Shown: positions 20,310-31,225 of the stretch, one piece after another | Layout: the number at the start of each line of letters is the position of its first letter | Position numbering within the stretch: the stretch's first letter is position 1 | NCBI GenBank assembly: GCA_036936605.1 | Contig: JAUPFV010000005.1 | Location: 149,731,195-149,795,194, forward strand | DNA: 64,000 bases | DNA from: Limnanthes douglasii subsp. nivea | Taxonomy: Eukaryota; Streptophyta; Magnoliopsida; Brassicales; Limnanthaceae | Direction of reading: 5' to 3' | The notes under the pieces: generated by a model | The model's database searches: none | The model's input: only the letters and a program-made list of their open reading frames with translations | What the model was told of the DNA's origin: nothing | Position numbers and translations under genes: made by a program

Positions 20310-22431
20310 TAATGAATAAGATTATCGCTCACGAATCGTGAATATAATGAAATGGTAATAGTATCATGAATGAATAATAAAATAAAAATTAAATTGCAAA
20401 ATAAGAATTACAGAAATACGAACATATAAGTAAGAGCATAAAAACACGAAATCGTGAACTAAGAATACTTGATAGATTTTATATCACATATATAGCTTTT
20501 TATTTGATAATAAAATTATAGAGCAAAAAATAGGAATTAATCGGCGTGCAACAATGCTCTTTCTTTAAATGAACAAATCGAAGGGAATAATTGTGTTGCT
20601 AAATCCCTAACTTAGAGAATAATTGAGCAAGACATTCTAATCAAGATAAGGAATATGTTCTCAAAATAAAAAAAAATAACTGACTAGCCTATTATCTATA
20701 AAAAGGCAACAATACTTCATATGTTGCAACCTTATGAGACAGTGGAACAAATACATAAATCGGTTGATACAACAAGTTCATACAGAAGAAATGAAACAAA
20801 ATACATATTTCTAGAGAGTTCATAAAAAAATAATACATGTAGAAAAAACTAAAAAAATAGGTACAAAATGTTGCAGGACTTTCTCCTGCTATATTGGTAA
20901 ATACAAATAAGGTTTAAGAAGGTGTACATGCTAATCCCTTGCCAACAGATAATTAAAACAGTTCAAACATGTTAAAAAAATGAGGTTAAAGCAGGTATTC
21001 AATCTCCTCACCCACAAGAAAAATCTAAAACAAATTCCCCAAAAAGAAAAATAAGGTACAAACAGTTGTACAAGGTCCTCATCCATAAAAAATACATTAG
21101 CAAGTTCCACCACAAAAGAAAAATGAGGTACAAATAGTTTTATAAGCTCATCAGCAAGTTGCTACAGGAAAAAGGATTATTTTCCAGTATATATTATCCG
21201 CTAGCATATGATAAGCAAATTGAAAACGTGGAATTTGATTGGCCAATCAAAAATTAAACAAAGAAACTAATAATTGAGGAATACGTTTCTTCTTAGGTGT
21301 TCCAAGCTAGGTGAAAGGACAATATGAGATTGATTTTAACTAGAAGCTTCACCAAAATTAGTTAAATTGAATGAATAAGATTATCATTCACAAATCGTGA
21401 ATAGAAATGATATCGTAATGGTATCATGAATGAATAATAAAAGATAAATTAAATCGCGAAATAAGAATTAAAGAAAATACGAAGATATAAGTAAGATCAC
21501 ACAAAAAGAAATCATGAACTAAGAATACTTAATAGATTTCAATTCATATAGATAGTTTTTATTTGAGAATAAAATTATAGAGAAAAAAATAAGAATTAAT
21601 ATACGCTCAACAATATTCTTTCTTGAAATGAACAAATCAAAGGGTTTAATTATGTTGATAATTCCTCAACTTAGAGAATAATTGAGCAAGATCTTCTAAT
21701 CAAGAAAAGAAATATGTTCTCAAAATAAAATAATCAGAAATGGGTAGCTATTATTTATCAAAAGCACTAGTACTCCATATGTTCCACCCTTAATGGATAG
21801 TGGAACAAATACATAAACTAATTAATACAACAAGTTCAAACAGAATAAATGAAACAAAACGCATATTTCCAGAGATTTCATAAACAAGAATGCATTCAGA
21901 AAAAAAAGACTAAAAAAAATAGTTTCAAAAATTTGTAGAACTTTATCTTGCTATATTAGAGAATAAAAAAAACGTTTCAAGAAGGTGTACAAAGTAATCT
22001 CCTGTAAAAAAAAGTAAAACAGTTATAACATGTTTGAAAAATAAGGTTCAAACACGTGTTCAATCTCCTCACCCACAAGAAAAATCTATAACAAATTCAC
22101 CAAAAAAGAAAAATAAGGTACAAAAAGTTGTACAAGGTCCTCATCCACAAAAAATACATTAGCAAGTTCCACCACAAATTTAAAAGGAGGTACAAACCAT
22201 TTTACAAGCTCATCAGCAAATTGCTATTGGGAAAAATGATTATTTTCTAGTATATGATCCGGTAGCATATGATAGCAAATTGAAAACACGGAATTTGATT
22301 GGCTAATCAACAATGAAACAAATAATTCAAGAACCAGTTTCTCTTTAGGTGTACCAATTCTCATTTTCAAGATAGGTGGAAGGACAATATGAGATTGATT
22401 TGAGCTAGAAGCTTCACCAAAAGTAGTTAAA
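20310..22431. repeat. Tandem duplication of about 1.06 kb (20310-21367 and 21369-22431)
   Basis: Both copies begin AATGAATAAGATTATC (20311 and 21370) and end with AGGACAATATGAGATTGATT...GTTAAA. They differ by many substitutions and small indels. The second copy runs on into the MULE-2 transposase; the first ends in the duplicated last codons of that gene. The duplicated unit is therefore the 3' end and downstream region of the transposase gene. Confidence 0.85.
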
Positions 22432-24600
22432 GGGCGTATGCTCCGAGAATAAGTTTCCGTAGAAGAGCTTGGACTATAGTATGGCTTCACATATCTTGAT
22501 GGGTTCTCATGTATACTAAATATATCAGCTAAAGCATATGAACAATGGAAACATTCAATTTTCCAAATACAACAAGAAGTGTTCTTGTTGAAAAGATCAA
22601 CAACCATAAACGGTTTTGATTGAACTTCAAACAATACTTTTGTAGTCGACAGAACAATCCACATACAATATTCTTCAATGTTTCTTTTAATATTTTTCTC
22701 AGTATTATGACACAACTTCTTATTCTAAAGTAAACAATTAGAGTAATGTTTTGACATCTGGGTCATTAACGTAACCCTAAGTTTTCAATAATTCCAAAAT
22801 CGGTAAACAACAAAATTATTTAATTTAATGATTAAAAGACTTAGTTTCACTATAAGCCATAGGACCATATCGTTTACCTCTAAAGTAAGCACATGCGTAC
22901 TTTTCATAAAAGAATTTTTCAATGAAAGTAACTTTTGTTGACCACTTTCTTATTGGGCGCATAAGCATACTTTTTCAGTAGCTTGACCATCTTTTTTGTA
23001 AAAATGTTTTGGTGTACGTCTCAATGCATGTTTCAGATTTCTAATAAGATGATAAAGACTATATGCATTTTAGAAATGAGAGAAAATAGTTGAGACAATG
23101 TTAGCTATACCTATGTGACGATCACATATAAAAGCTATTTGACAACCAAGTAAATGGGGTTTTAATATCTCCAAAAAATATTACCAATTATCATTATCTC
23201 TAGCCCCAACAATAACAGTTGCTACTCAAAAAATACGTACATAAGATATAATATACTAAGTATATAGTCAATAATGTAGTTTAACAACCAACTAAAAATT
23301 TATATTTCTACAACATCAACCTAATTACGGGACCACTCTTACTCATAATTCAACAATAAGTTTAAATGCAATATAATAACAAGTTAACACGTAATTTGGC
23401 AAACAAATAGAATCTGTATTTTTACAATATAATAGTAATTATCCACAACATAATCACAATTATTTTTGCAACCATAGTTTTTAACACCAATTAAAAAAAT
23501 CCATTTACACATATTGTTTAAAGAAAAAAAACATCATATTATTACCATCTTTAGCTATTGTAGAAAATAAAACCCCTCGATGTATCCCAATCAAAAATAT
23601 TTCATCGATAAAGATCATGGCAAGACAAGAATGAAAACATTTTTGATAAGCTCTGTAAGATATAAAACATCGTTTAAAAAATGGTTGTCTCCATCATAGT
23701 CAAACAGATAATGACTTGTGATGTCCAAGCACATTAATGCTTTGAAATAAACTTTTAAGATACTGAAAGAAGTAAATCTATCTCCGTAAAATTCCCTTTG
23801 GATTTCTCTAAATCAAGATATGACCAGAGATACGAAATATTGAAGCCAAAGTCGGATTTAACATCGAATTCAGTATTTTTTTGAAATAATATTATTTCTT
23901 GAACTAATGCCATCACTCATCTCGTTTGATATCAAATTGGATGTCAAATGCTTTTTATTTTCCATCGAGAAACCATGATAACACTTATGATCACCCACAT
24001 ACCTTTTAATAACCATATATCCATTCGAAAACCTCTATGGGCATCCTTTGCCCTATTTCATAAAATAATGAACACTAAATTTGTCTTTCTTATTATGAAT
24101 AAATTCATAACTAAATCCATGTTCGACACCAAATCGAGATAAAGAAAGACGCAGAACAATAAGACCACCTTCAAATACTTGTCCTACACCTTGGATACCT
24201 TCAACCCGATTCTGATAGCAAGTTATTTTTCTTATGTTAGAAAAATTAACACATGGACTAGGTTCTCCAATTAATATATATTATCTTCAACTATCAAATC
24301 AATATTGTGAAATGATACTCTATCCAAATCAGCATCCATACCTAAACGTATAGTTTCAATAGTATAATTAATCTCAATATTGATATCTTGACATGTACAA
24401 CGGCCAACCAATTCAACTAATGATATAAAATTAGATTCACTGGATTAACATCAGCTCTTATATTCATCAATTAAATAGTTGAAACTAAAACGACTTCTGA
24501 CCAACCAATCCCACTTGTTTGTTACGAAATCAACCATACTTTCATAATTTTTAAAATTATTAAGGAAACGGACAAAAACCTCATTATTTATGTTTAAAAT
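22294..24600 (-). pseudogene. MULE-2 transposase remnant
   Basis: Minus-strand remnants follow the MULE-1 transposase from N to C terminus. An N-terminal piece (24672-24451) has ESMVDFVTNKWDWLVRSRF. The region around 23550-23640 reads FIDEIFLIGIHRGVLFSTIAKDG, where the DGTH motif is lost after the Asp. Around 23100-23220 there is HLLGCQIAFICDRHIGI with the second Asp. Around 22850-22900 the YGPMAYSET block has lost the Glu context. The C-terminus (22715-22294) is an open frame with a SWIM-like CCIWKIECFHCSYALA and PLTTFGEASSSNQ. Many stops and frameshifts lie between, and AT-rich spacers carry TTTYGCAACC motifs. It is more diverged than MULE-1. Confidence 0.72.
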
Positions 24601-24900
24601 AACTAATAGAAGCATTACAAACCTAAAAATAAAAAAATAAAAAAATATTGGAACTATTTTTGCACCTAACATTCACATATTTCCGCAACCAAAATATAAA
24701 GATTAAAAATAGGTATTTCTCAAACAAAATTACACATAATTTTGCAACCAAACAACACTAACTAAATTCACAACCATAGCTACCGTATCTCTGCACCTAG
24801 TTAACACTTAGTATTCGCGTAAAACAACAACCCATAATTTCGCAACCACACATGCAAAGTAAAAAAGGTCCGCAAATTTGTTTTCCTAATATTACTCTTT
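23230..24900 (+). repeat. Dispersed TTTYGCAACC motif in MULE-2 spacers
   Basis: Variants of TTTCGCAACCA recur near 23470, 24680, 24740, 24838 and related GCAACC/GCACCT forms near 24660 and 24790. They resemble the TTCGCAGCC core of MULE-1. Confidence 0.5.
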
Positions 24901-25181
24901 TCAGATATTTTCAAAAGTATTAATGTGAATATATGAAATCAAAGAATCATCAGAACTAAAACAAGCATATATATCAAGAACAACCACACAATAATTCAAA
25001 ATAAATAAAACAACAAAATAAGAAAATAAAAATTATTTGGATCGATAAACGACTTCAAAAAACGTAGATGCAATTAGAGAATAAAAAAAACAAGAATTGA
25101 TTCACTAGAAAGGCAATTCCACAACCTTTGGTGGAGGTGGTGGGGGAAAATAATGAATACACTACCGAATAGTGATATAAG

Positions 25182-26710
25182 TTGAAAGCTGAAATAGAAA
25201 CGCTGAGGGCCACTATAAAGGCAGAGATGGGTTTAAAGAAAAAGTCAAAGGCGTCAGCCATTCACCATACTGACAACCCAAGGGAGAATGACCCATCAGC
25301 AAAGACTCATTTGAGCACAAAAAAACCCATGTCAGTTCGAAGAAGTCTCACCGGTCCAAGCTGGTGGAGAGATCAGAATCTGAGTCCTTCAGTAGCTCTT
25401 CGAACAAGGATTAACTTGAGGAGTCGTTGTCATCAAGGAGTGATGAGGGGAGGTTCATGAAGAAACAGAAGCTAGTTAAAAGATATTCAAGAAAGAGAGA
25501 TAGAGGCATCTGGGAAAAGGGTCGTCTCATAGCCACAACCATAGTCACAGACATGTGGACCAACTGTTGATTGATCCTTTTGCTTTCCATGATGAGCCAT
25601 GTATTTTTGTAACACCTAATAAAGACACAGTTTTTAGTCGTAGTCGTAATTGGAGGCAAACTCTATTGTCTGCCAAGATACTGTCCGGAAACCTTCCTAA
25701 GAGGTTTGGCAGTACTAAAATAGAGAAATGCGATAGGAGCAAAGATGCGGACAACCATCTGGAACAGTTTAAAAATTTTATGATGAATTTTGATGACGAT
25801 GACAAACTTTTATGTAGAGCCTTCTCCCAATCCTTTACGGGAAGTGCCCTGAAATGGTACAATAGCTTGCCACGGGGTTGTATCAGAAACTTCGATACAT
25901 TTTGGGTTTCCTTCCGAAGGAAGTTTGTGGGGAATAAAAAGGTGTATGGCAATGGAGATACTATTATCCATTGTCCCAAGAGCCAAATGAGTCACTGAAA
26001 GACTATATAAGTCGGTTTGTAAATACCAAGAATGGGTTAGTTGATTGCTTTGAGCAAGTATCAATAACTTCTTTGAGACAAGGTTTAAACCCTGGGAATC
26101 TAGCTGATTCACTAACAAGGAAGAAAGCCATGACTTGGGGCGGTTTGCTAAATCAGGTGGGAAAACAAATCAACGTGGATGAAACAAAGAAGACTAGGGT
26201 ACACAAACATGTGAGGTCTGCCCCAGCTGCTCCAAACCAGAATCAGTCCGGATACAAGGCCAAAGAAACCGGGGAGGGGTCCAACAGGGCCAAACAGACT
26301 CAATCCCACCCAAATCGAGCTCAGTGCCAGTAGTCCAGAAATAAACAAAGACCTTGGGTCCAACCGGAGTGGTTTGCCGAGTTAAAGGAGAATGTGGCAA
26401 CCATTATGATAAAACTAAAGATGAGGTGCATTTCTGGAAGCCGACAACGCTTGAATCTCCCAGGGAAAGTCGTAATACTTGTTTTTGCCAGTATCATCAT
26501 GATATTGGCCACAACACCAAATACTGCATCGCTTTGAAACAAAAGGTACAAAATCTTATTGAAAGGGGCAAGCTGGGAGCTTATGTCAAGAGAAGGAGTG
26601 GAACCATGCCTGACAATGCTCCCCAAACCGGCCCAACAAACAATGTAGGAACATCAGCTCCGGAGGGGGCAATGATGATCTATGAAAGATTTGATGTGGA
26701 CTCAGAGTAA
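25182..26710 (+). pseudogene. Gypsy-A gag
   Basis: The structural protein of the retrotransposon particle, now in four overlapping or broken frames (25182-25460, 25555-25998, 25971-26333, 26354-26710). The first has a coiled-coil start (KAEIETLRATIKAEMG). The second holds the gag core (AKILSGNLPKRFGSTKIEKC, FSQSFTGSALKWYNSLP, then FDTFWVSFRRKF). The last ends in a Cys/His cluster, FCQYHHDIGHNTKYC, like the nucleic-acid-binding motif of Tat gag proteins. At least three frame changes and stops prevent a full product. Confidence 0.8.
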
Positions 26711-26789
26711 TTGGATCCTGATCCAACCCGGAATAAAGTAGGGGTCATAACAGAATAAGCTAAGACAGTGTCCAGACTCATAAGCTTTT

Positions 26790-27438
26790 TTGAGTCACTT
26801 ACTATATTCAGGGGGGGACACTATGACTGCGCCGACTCCTTCTTCAAGAAAGAGGCATGTTCACACTCTAGCTACTCAGTTAGAGGGAGGCATGTCTTCT
26901 TATCAGTTCCAAATTCCTTTTCCTTTCATTGTTTTTGATGAGGATGTCTTAAGAAATATAGTTGGGCCTCATGAGGATGCTGTAGTGATAGGAGCTTCAA
27001 TTGGGGACAACGACATCAGGCGAATTCTGATTGACACTGGCAGCTCAGCCAATATTCTATTTTTAAGTTCTTACAAGTGGCTTGAAGAATCCAGTAGTGA
27101 TTCAACGTTCGAACAGATCCATTGTGGGCTTCACAGGGAGCTCTACGGATGTAATCAAAGAATTTAAGGAGGAGGTATTGTTGGGAAAAGGCCCTTTCAA
27201 GAAGATGGTCACGGTATTATTCGTTGTGGTAGATTGCCCCACATGCTACAATGCAATCTTTGGGAGGTTCTGGCTCTCTAGGATGCATGTTGTGGCTTCA
27301 ACAGTCCACCAATGTTTGAAGTATGCGGTGCAAGGGCAAGTGGGAGTTGTCCAGAGTAGTCAAAAGATAGCAAGGGAATGTTATGCAGCTGCACTTGCTC
27401 CTAGAACTTTAAGGGCAGTCTGGGTTAATAAAGATTAG
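26790..27438 (+). pseudogene. Gypsy-A protease region
   Basis: Retroviral-type aspartic protease with the active site IDTGSSANILFLSSY (Asp codon at 27032). A frameshift in the 27082-27167 overlap splits it; the second frame continues with STDVIKEFKEEV, FVVVDCPTCYNAIFGRFWL and the typical link region LKYAVQGQV. It precedes RT in the usual Gypsy order. Confidence 0.8.
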
Positions 27439-27500
27439 CAGTTAATGGGATCTTTGGGGGTGAGAGTGAAATTGATGACCCCAGAGAGACCCCTGGTGTT

Positions 27501-28412
27501 TTGATACCAATTGAAGAATTTGAAATCCACTCTCTGGCTGAAAGAAGGAGTGTTAAAATTTGCCCCAAGATGGCTCCAAGATTGAAGAAAAACTTGCTGT
27601 CCTTTTTGGCAGGTCAGCAGTATGTTTTTGCTTGGTGCAATGCTGATGTGACCAGAGTGTTTACAAGTGTTATATCACACAAGCTGTCCATCCGGAGAGA
27701 TGTTACACGTGTTATGCAAAAAAGGAGAGATTTTTCAAAGGAGAAAGCTGATGTAATAGTCCAAGAAGTTGACCGGCTTACCAAGATGGGGCACATAAAG
27801 GAGTCTCAGTATCCTTTATGGACATCCAACCCAGTGGTAGTTAAGAAAAAGAATGGGAAATGGCGTATGTGTATCGACTTTACTAACCTCAACAGATCTT
27901 GCCCAAAAGATCTCTATCCAGTCCCCCGGATAGATCAGTTGGTGGACTCCACATCTGGAAACAAGCTATTATCGTTCATGGATGCCTTCTCTGGGTATAA
28001 CCAGATACAGGTGGATCCGAAGGACCAAGATCACACTACCTTTGTTACAGATAGAGGTCTCCATTTTTACAAGGTGATGCCTTTTGGGTTGAAAAATGCT
28101 GGGGCTACTTATCAGAGGTTGGTGAACAAAGCATTTGCTGATCAGATTGGAAGAAATATGGAAGTATATATCGATGACATGGTGGTTAAAAGTTTTGAAG
28201 AAGAGTTGCACCTGACTGATCTTCAAGAAACTTTTTCCAACTTGACAAAGGTTAACTTAAAATTGAATCCAGAAAAATGTGTGTTTGGGGTGCAGTCCGG
28301 AATTTTTTTGGGTTATGTAATAAGTGAAAAGGGGATACAGCCTGATCCAAACCAGCTCGATACCCTGTTTAAATGGACCCTCCTCGAAATATTAAAGAAG
28401 TACAAAGGTTGA
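27501..28412 (+). CDS. Gypsy-A reverse transcriptase domain, open over 303 codons
   Basis: The longest intact piece of pol. It has the entry helix (KADVIVQEVDRLTKMGHIKE), VVVKKKNGKWRMCIDFTNLN, the first catalytic Asp in FMDAFSGYNQ (residue 161), PFGLKNAGATYQRLVNKAF and the YIDD box (residues 223-226) in VYIDDMVVKSF, then LKLNPEKC and FLGYVISEKGI. All RT landmarks and catalytic residues are present. It is out of frame with the protease and stops at 28410-28412 before RNase H. The ATG used here is internal and not a real start of the polyprotein. Confidence 0.85.
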   Translation: MIPIEEFEIHSLAERRSVKICPKMAPRLKKNLLSFLAGQQYVFAWCNADVTRVFTSVISHKLSIRRDVTRVMQKRRDFSKEKADVIVQEVDRLTKMGHIKESQYPLWTSNPVVVKKKNGKWRMCIDFTNLNRSCPKDLYPVPRIDQLVDSTSGNKLLSFMDAFSGYNQIQVDPKDQDHTTFVTDRGLHFYKVMPFGLKNAGATYQRLVNKAFADQIGRNMEVYIDDMVVKSFEEELHLTDLQETFSNLTKVNLKLNPEKCVFGVQSGIFLGYVISEKGIQPDPNQLDTLFKWTLLEILKKYKG

Positions 28413-28553
28413 CAGGAAGATTGGCTTCTTAGAATCGTTTTATTTTAAGGTCTTCGGACAAATGTGCCCCGTTTTTTCAGACCTTGAAAATGTGTTAAAG
28501 ACTTCAATTGGTTTCCATAATACAGCCAGGCTTTTGATGAAATAAAAAAGAAT

Positions 28554-28844
28554 TTGTCTTCTCCCAAAACCCTTTATAAGTCTGTTGACGGAGAAACATT
28601 TTATGTATACTTGGCTGTGTCAGAATGTGCTATAAGTGTAGTACTGGTAAGAGATGTGGACAATTATCCTCGTCCAGTGTATTACATTAGCAAGAGTCTG
28701 ATGGATGCTGAAAAGAGGTACCTAAAGCTTGAAAAGTTGGCACTAGGCTTAGTGATTTCTCCCAGTAAAATGAGGCCATATTTTCAATCTCATTCCATCA
28801 TCGTCCGAAAATCGTTTCCTTTGAAAAATGTTCTTCAAAAGTAG
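28554..28844 (+). pseudogene. Gypsy-A RNase H (Gypsy type), degraded
   Basis: Matches the RNase H that follows RT in Ty3/Gypsy pol: YLAVSECAISVVLVR, then RPVYYISKSLMDAEKRYLKLEKLAL and a stretch ending FPLKNVLQK. Its usual start D.S motif is weak, the join to RT (28413-28553) contains stops, and TAG ends it at 28842. Confidence 0.72.
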
Positions 28845-28858
28845 ACATATCAAGAAGG

Positions 28859-29395
28859 ATGACCAAATGGTCAGTTGAATTGGGTGATTATGACATTAAT
28901 TTTTCCCCACAAAGTGCAATTAAAGCTCAATCTGTTGCTGATTTCTTGGTAGAGTTTCATTCGAATAGAAGTACTAAACAAGCTTCAGAAGAGAAAACTA
29001 AAAAAGAGTGGGTTGTCCCGACATATGGTGGATCAAGCACAATGGGTTGTGGGGCTGGGATTTGTTTAACCTCTCCATATGGTGATAAATTATACCAGGC
29101 TATATGCTTTGCTTTTAGGGTGTCTAACAATGAGTCTGAATATGAAGCAGCTATAGTTGGTCTTAAGTTAGCTTTTCTGTGTGGGGCTAAAAAAGTTAGA
29201 TTGATGAGTGATTCTCAGTTTCTTATCCACCGTGCTCAAGGTCAGTCCGAAGCCAAGAAGGAGCAGCTGATCAAATACTTATTCATTCGTAAAGAAGTAG
29301 CAGCCAACTTCAAAAGTGTTTGCTATGAGCATATTCCTAGATCGGAAAACATGTTGGCAGACTCTTTAGCAACCATAACATACTCTGAGTCCTAA
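28859..29395 (+). pseudogene. Gypsy-A second (archaeal-type) RNase H
   Basis: A second RNase H between the first one and integrase is a hallmark of the Tat lineage. TKWSVELGDYDI and SVADFLVEFHS form the linker. The domain starts TYGGSSTMGCGAGI, where the first catalytic Asp (usually DGSS) is Gly. The other acidic residues remain in NNESEYEAAIVGLKLA, MSDSQF and NMLADSLA. It is probably inactive because of the first change. Confidence 0.78.
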
Positions 29396-29460
29396 CCTGG
29401 ATTCATGTACAAGAATGCCCATCCATACAATCAAATTAGAACAAGGAAGAGGAGGAGAGC

Positions 29461-30726
29461 TTGAGTGTACAAGTGGTTCAATCCAAAGATTGGAGATTTC
29501 CCATTCTTCAATACGTATTTGATGGAATTTTGCTTCCGGAGAAGGCTATGGCAAGGAAAATGAAACACAAGGCTCGTGGTTTCTTTATCATAAGAGAGGT
29601 TCTTTATAAAAAGTCGTTCAGCAGACCTCTCATGCGTTGTTTGGGGGCTGAAGAGTCCCAAATTGTTTTATCTGAACTATATGATGGAGATGGATCAGCA
29701 CATTATGGCTATAGAGCTCTAACCCGGAGGGTTTTATTGGTCGGATACTATTGGCCATTTATAATGGCAGATGCTAAGGAATTGGTGAAAAAATGTGACC
29801 CATGCCAAAGGTATGGTAACGAAATTCATATCCCAGCAGTTCCTATGAAGTCAATTTCTGAGCCAGTACCTTTTGCTCGTTGGGGACTGGATTTAGTTGG
29901 GCCTCTACCAATAGCGTCCGGAGGATACATGACTATTATCGTAACCAATGATTATTTTTCAAAGTGGATAGAAGCAGCCCCCCTGGCAGGAACTACTTCG
30001 AAAGCAGTTATACAATTTATCTTGTCTAACGTTTGTTGCAGATTTGGGGTTCCACAAAAGATAACCACAAATAACGGGCCACAATTTGATAACAAGGATA
30101 TGAAGAGTTTCTGTGCCTCTAAGGGCATTCATCATTTCTTATCTTCTCATTTCCACCCACAAGGAAATGACCAAGTTGAAGTGGCTAACAGGACCATTCT
30201 GTTTGGTTTAAAAAATAATTTAGAAGGGGCTACAGGGAAGTGGCTAAACTATTTGCAAAAAGTATTATGGGCATACCAGACTACTTATAGGGCTGCTACT
30301 CAAGAATATCCTTTGGCTTTGGTGTATGGGATGGATGCAATTACTCCTATAGAAGAAAACCTACCATCATACAAAGTCCACAACTATTCTGAACAAGCCA
30401 ATGAATTGGCAATTAGGAGTCAGTTGGACTTAATAGAAGAAAGAAGGGTTAAGGCTCATCTTAGAACCACCCATTACCAAGGCTTGATGAAGAGCAGGTT
30501 TGCTTCCAAGATCAAGAGAAGGGATTTTCAATCAGGAGATAAAGTGTTAAGAAAGGTTTTCTTGCATACTAAGGAAAAGCAGTTCGGCAAACTGGCTTCG
30601 AACTAGGAAGGCCCTTATGAGGTCTCCGAAAAGCTTAAGCGTGGCACACATAGGCTTCAAAACAAAGATGGAAGAGTTTTGAAGCACCCATGGAATATTG
30701 AACACCTCAGTTTATATCTAGAATGA
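29461..30726 (+). pseudogene. Gypsy-A integrase
   Basis: It has the zinc-binding start (H in SAHYGYRALTRRVLL, then CDPCQ), the core with the first Asp in RWGLDLVGPLP, and the Glu in VEVANRT. The second catalytic Asp is Asn (ITTNNGPQF instead of the usual DNG). The core ends at TAG 30604-30606, where the family has Trp (usually WEGPY), and the same frame continues EGPYEVSEKLKRGTHRLQNK to a natural end at 30724-30726. So there is a nonsense mutation plus an active-site change. Confidence 0.82.
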
Positions 30727-30783
30727 AAGTTGTGAATATTTACTTGTTTAAAGTCAATGTAAATATTATGGGGCATACTTTTT

Positions 30784-30824
30784 CCTACCCTGGTGGCACG
30801 GGGAGGTTTTAATGAGGTGTCTGG
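30784..30824 (+). promoter_or_regulatory. Conserved box after integrase (CCTACCCTGG...AATGAGG)
   Basis: About 41 bases, from CCTACCCTGGTGG through GGGGAGGTTTTAATGAGG to TCTGG, recur almost exactly in Gypsy-E on the other strand (62702-62742), with shorter versions in Gypsy-B (near 41817) and Gypsy-D (near 54290). It lies about 60 bases past the integrase stop. The role is unknown; it may be a transcript-end or antisense-promoter signal. Confidence 0.65.
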
Positions 30825-31109
30825 TTTTTTTTAATAAAATACGATGCCTTCTTAAAATATTTGGTGTGGTTTGATTACAATTATTTTCAAGTCTTCAATT
30901 TAATAGTAAGGATCTTTGACAGATCAGATTAATCTAGTTGAATAATGACCATTAAACGCATGTCATCGGAGATATTAACACTCCCACTTTAAAGATTTTT
31001 GAAGTAAAGTACGGTTCTTTGAACATTAGCTATTAAAATTGAAAGCAAGTATGAAATAAGACAAAATTTGATTAATAAGCCTATCCGGTTATGAACCGGA
31101 TAATGTTAC

Positions 31110-31225
31110 TAAAATAAAAAATGCCTTGGCTATCCAAGGGCTTTAAGTATTGTGAAAGACTTATCCAGATTGAGTCCGGATACAATTACAAAAACGCCTC
31201 GGCCATCCAAGGACTTTAGTAGTTC
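31110..31225 (+). repeat. Gypsy-A 73-bp repeat, two copies, after the conserved box
   Basis: TGCCTTGGCTATCCAAGG (near 31122) recurs as CGCCTCGGCCATCCAAGG (near 31195), each preceded by a phrase with TCCGGATA. It is short and diverged but clear. Confidence 0.65.

Larger units (their letters stand above)
16180..25120. mobile_element. Decayed MULE sequence nested in the Gypsy-A leader (MULE-2 and a second fragment)
   Basis: Sequence between the Gypsy-A leader and its gag is unrelated to Gypsy but holds transposase remnants of the Mutator class: one on the minus strand (22294-24600) and one fragment on the plus strand (17640-18235). Alignment with the Gypsy-C leader puts the left junction shortly after 16175 and the right one before about 25140. 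I found no convincing TIR or target duplication, so the exact ends, and whether this is one or several insertions, are open. Non-coding parts carry dispersed short motifs. Confidence 0.6.
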
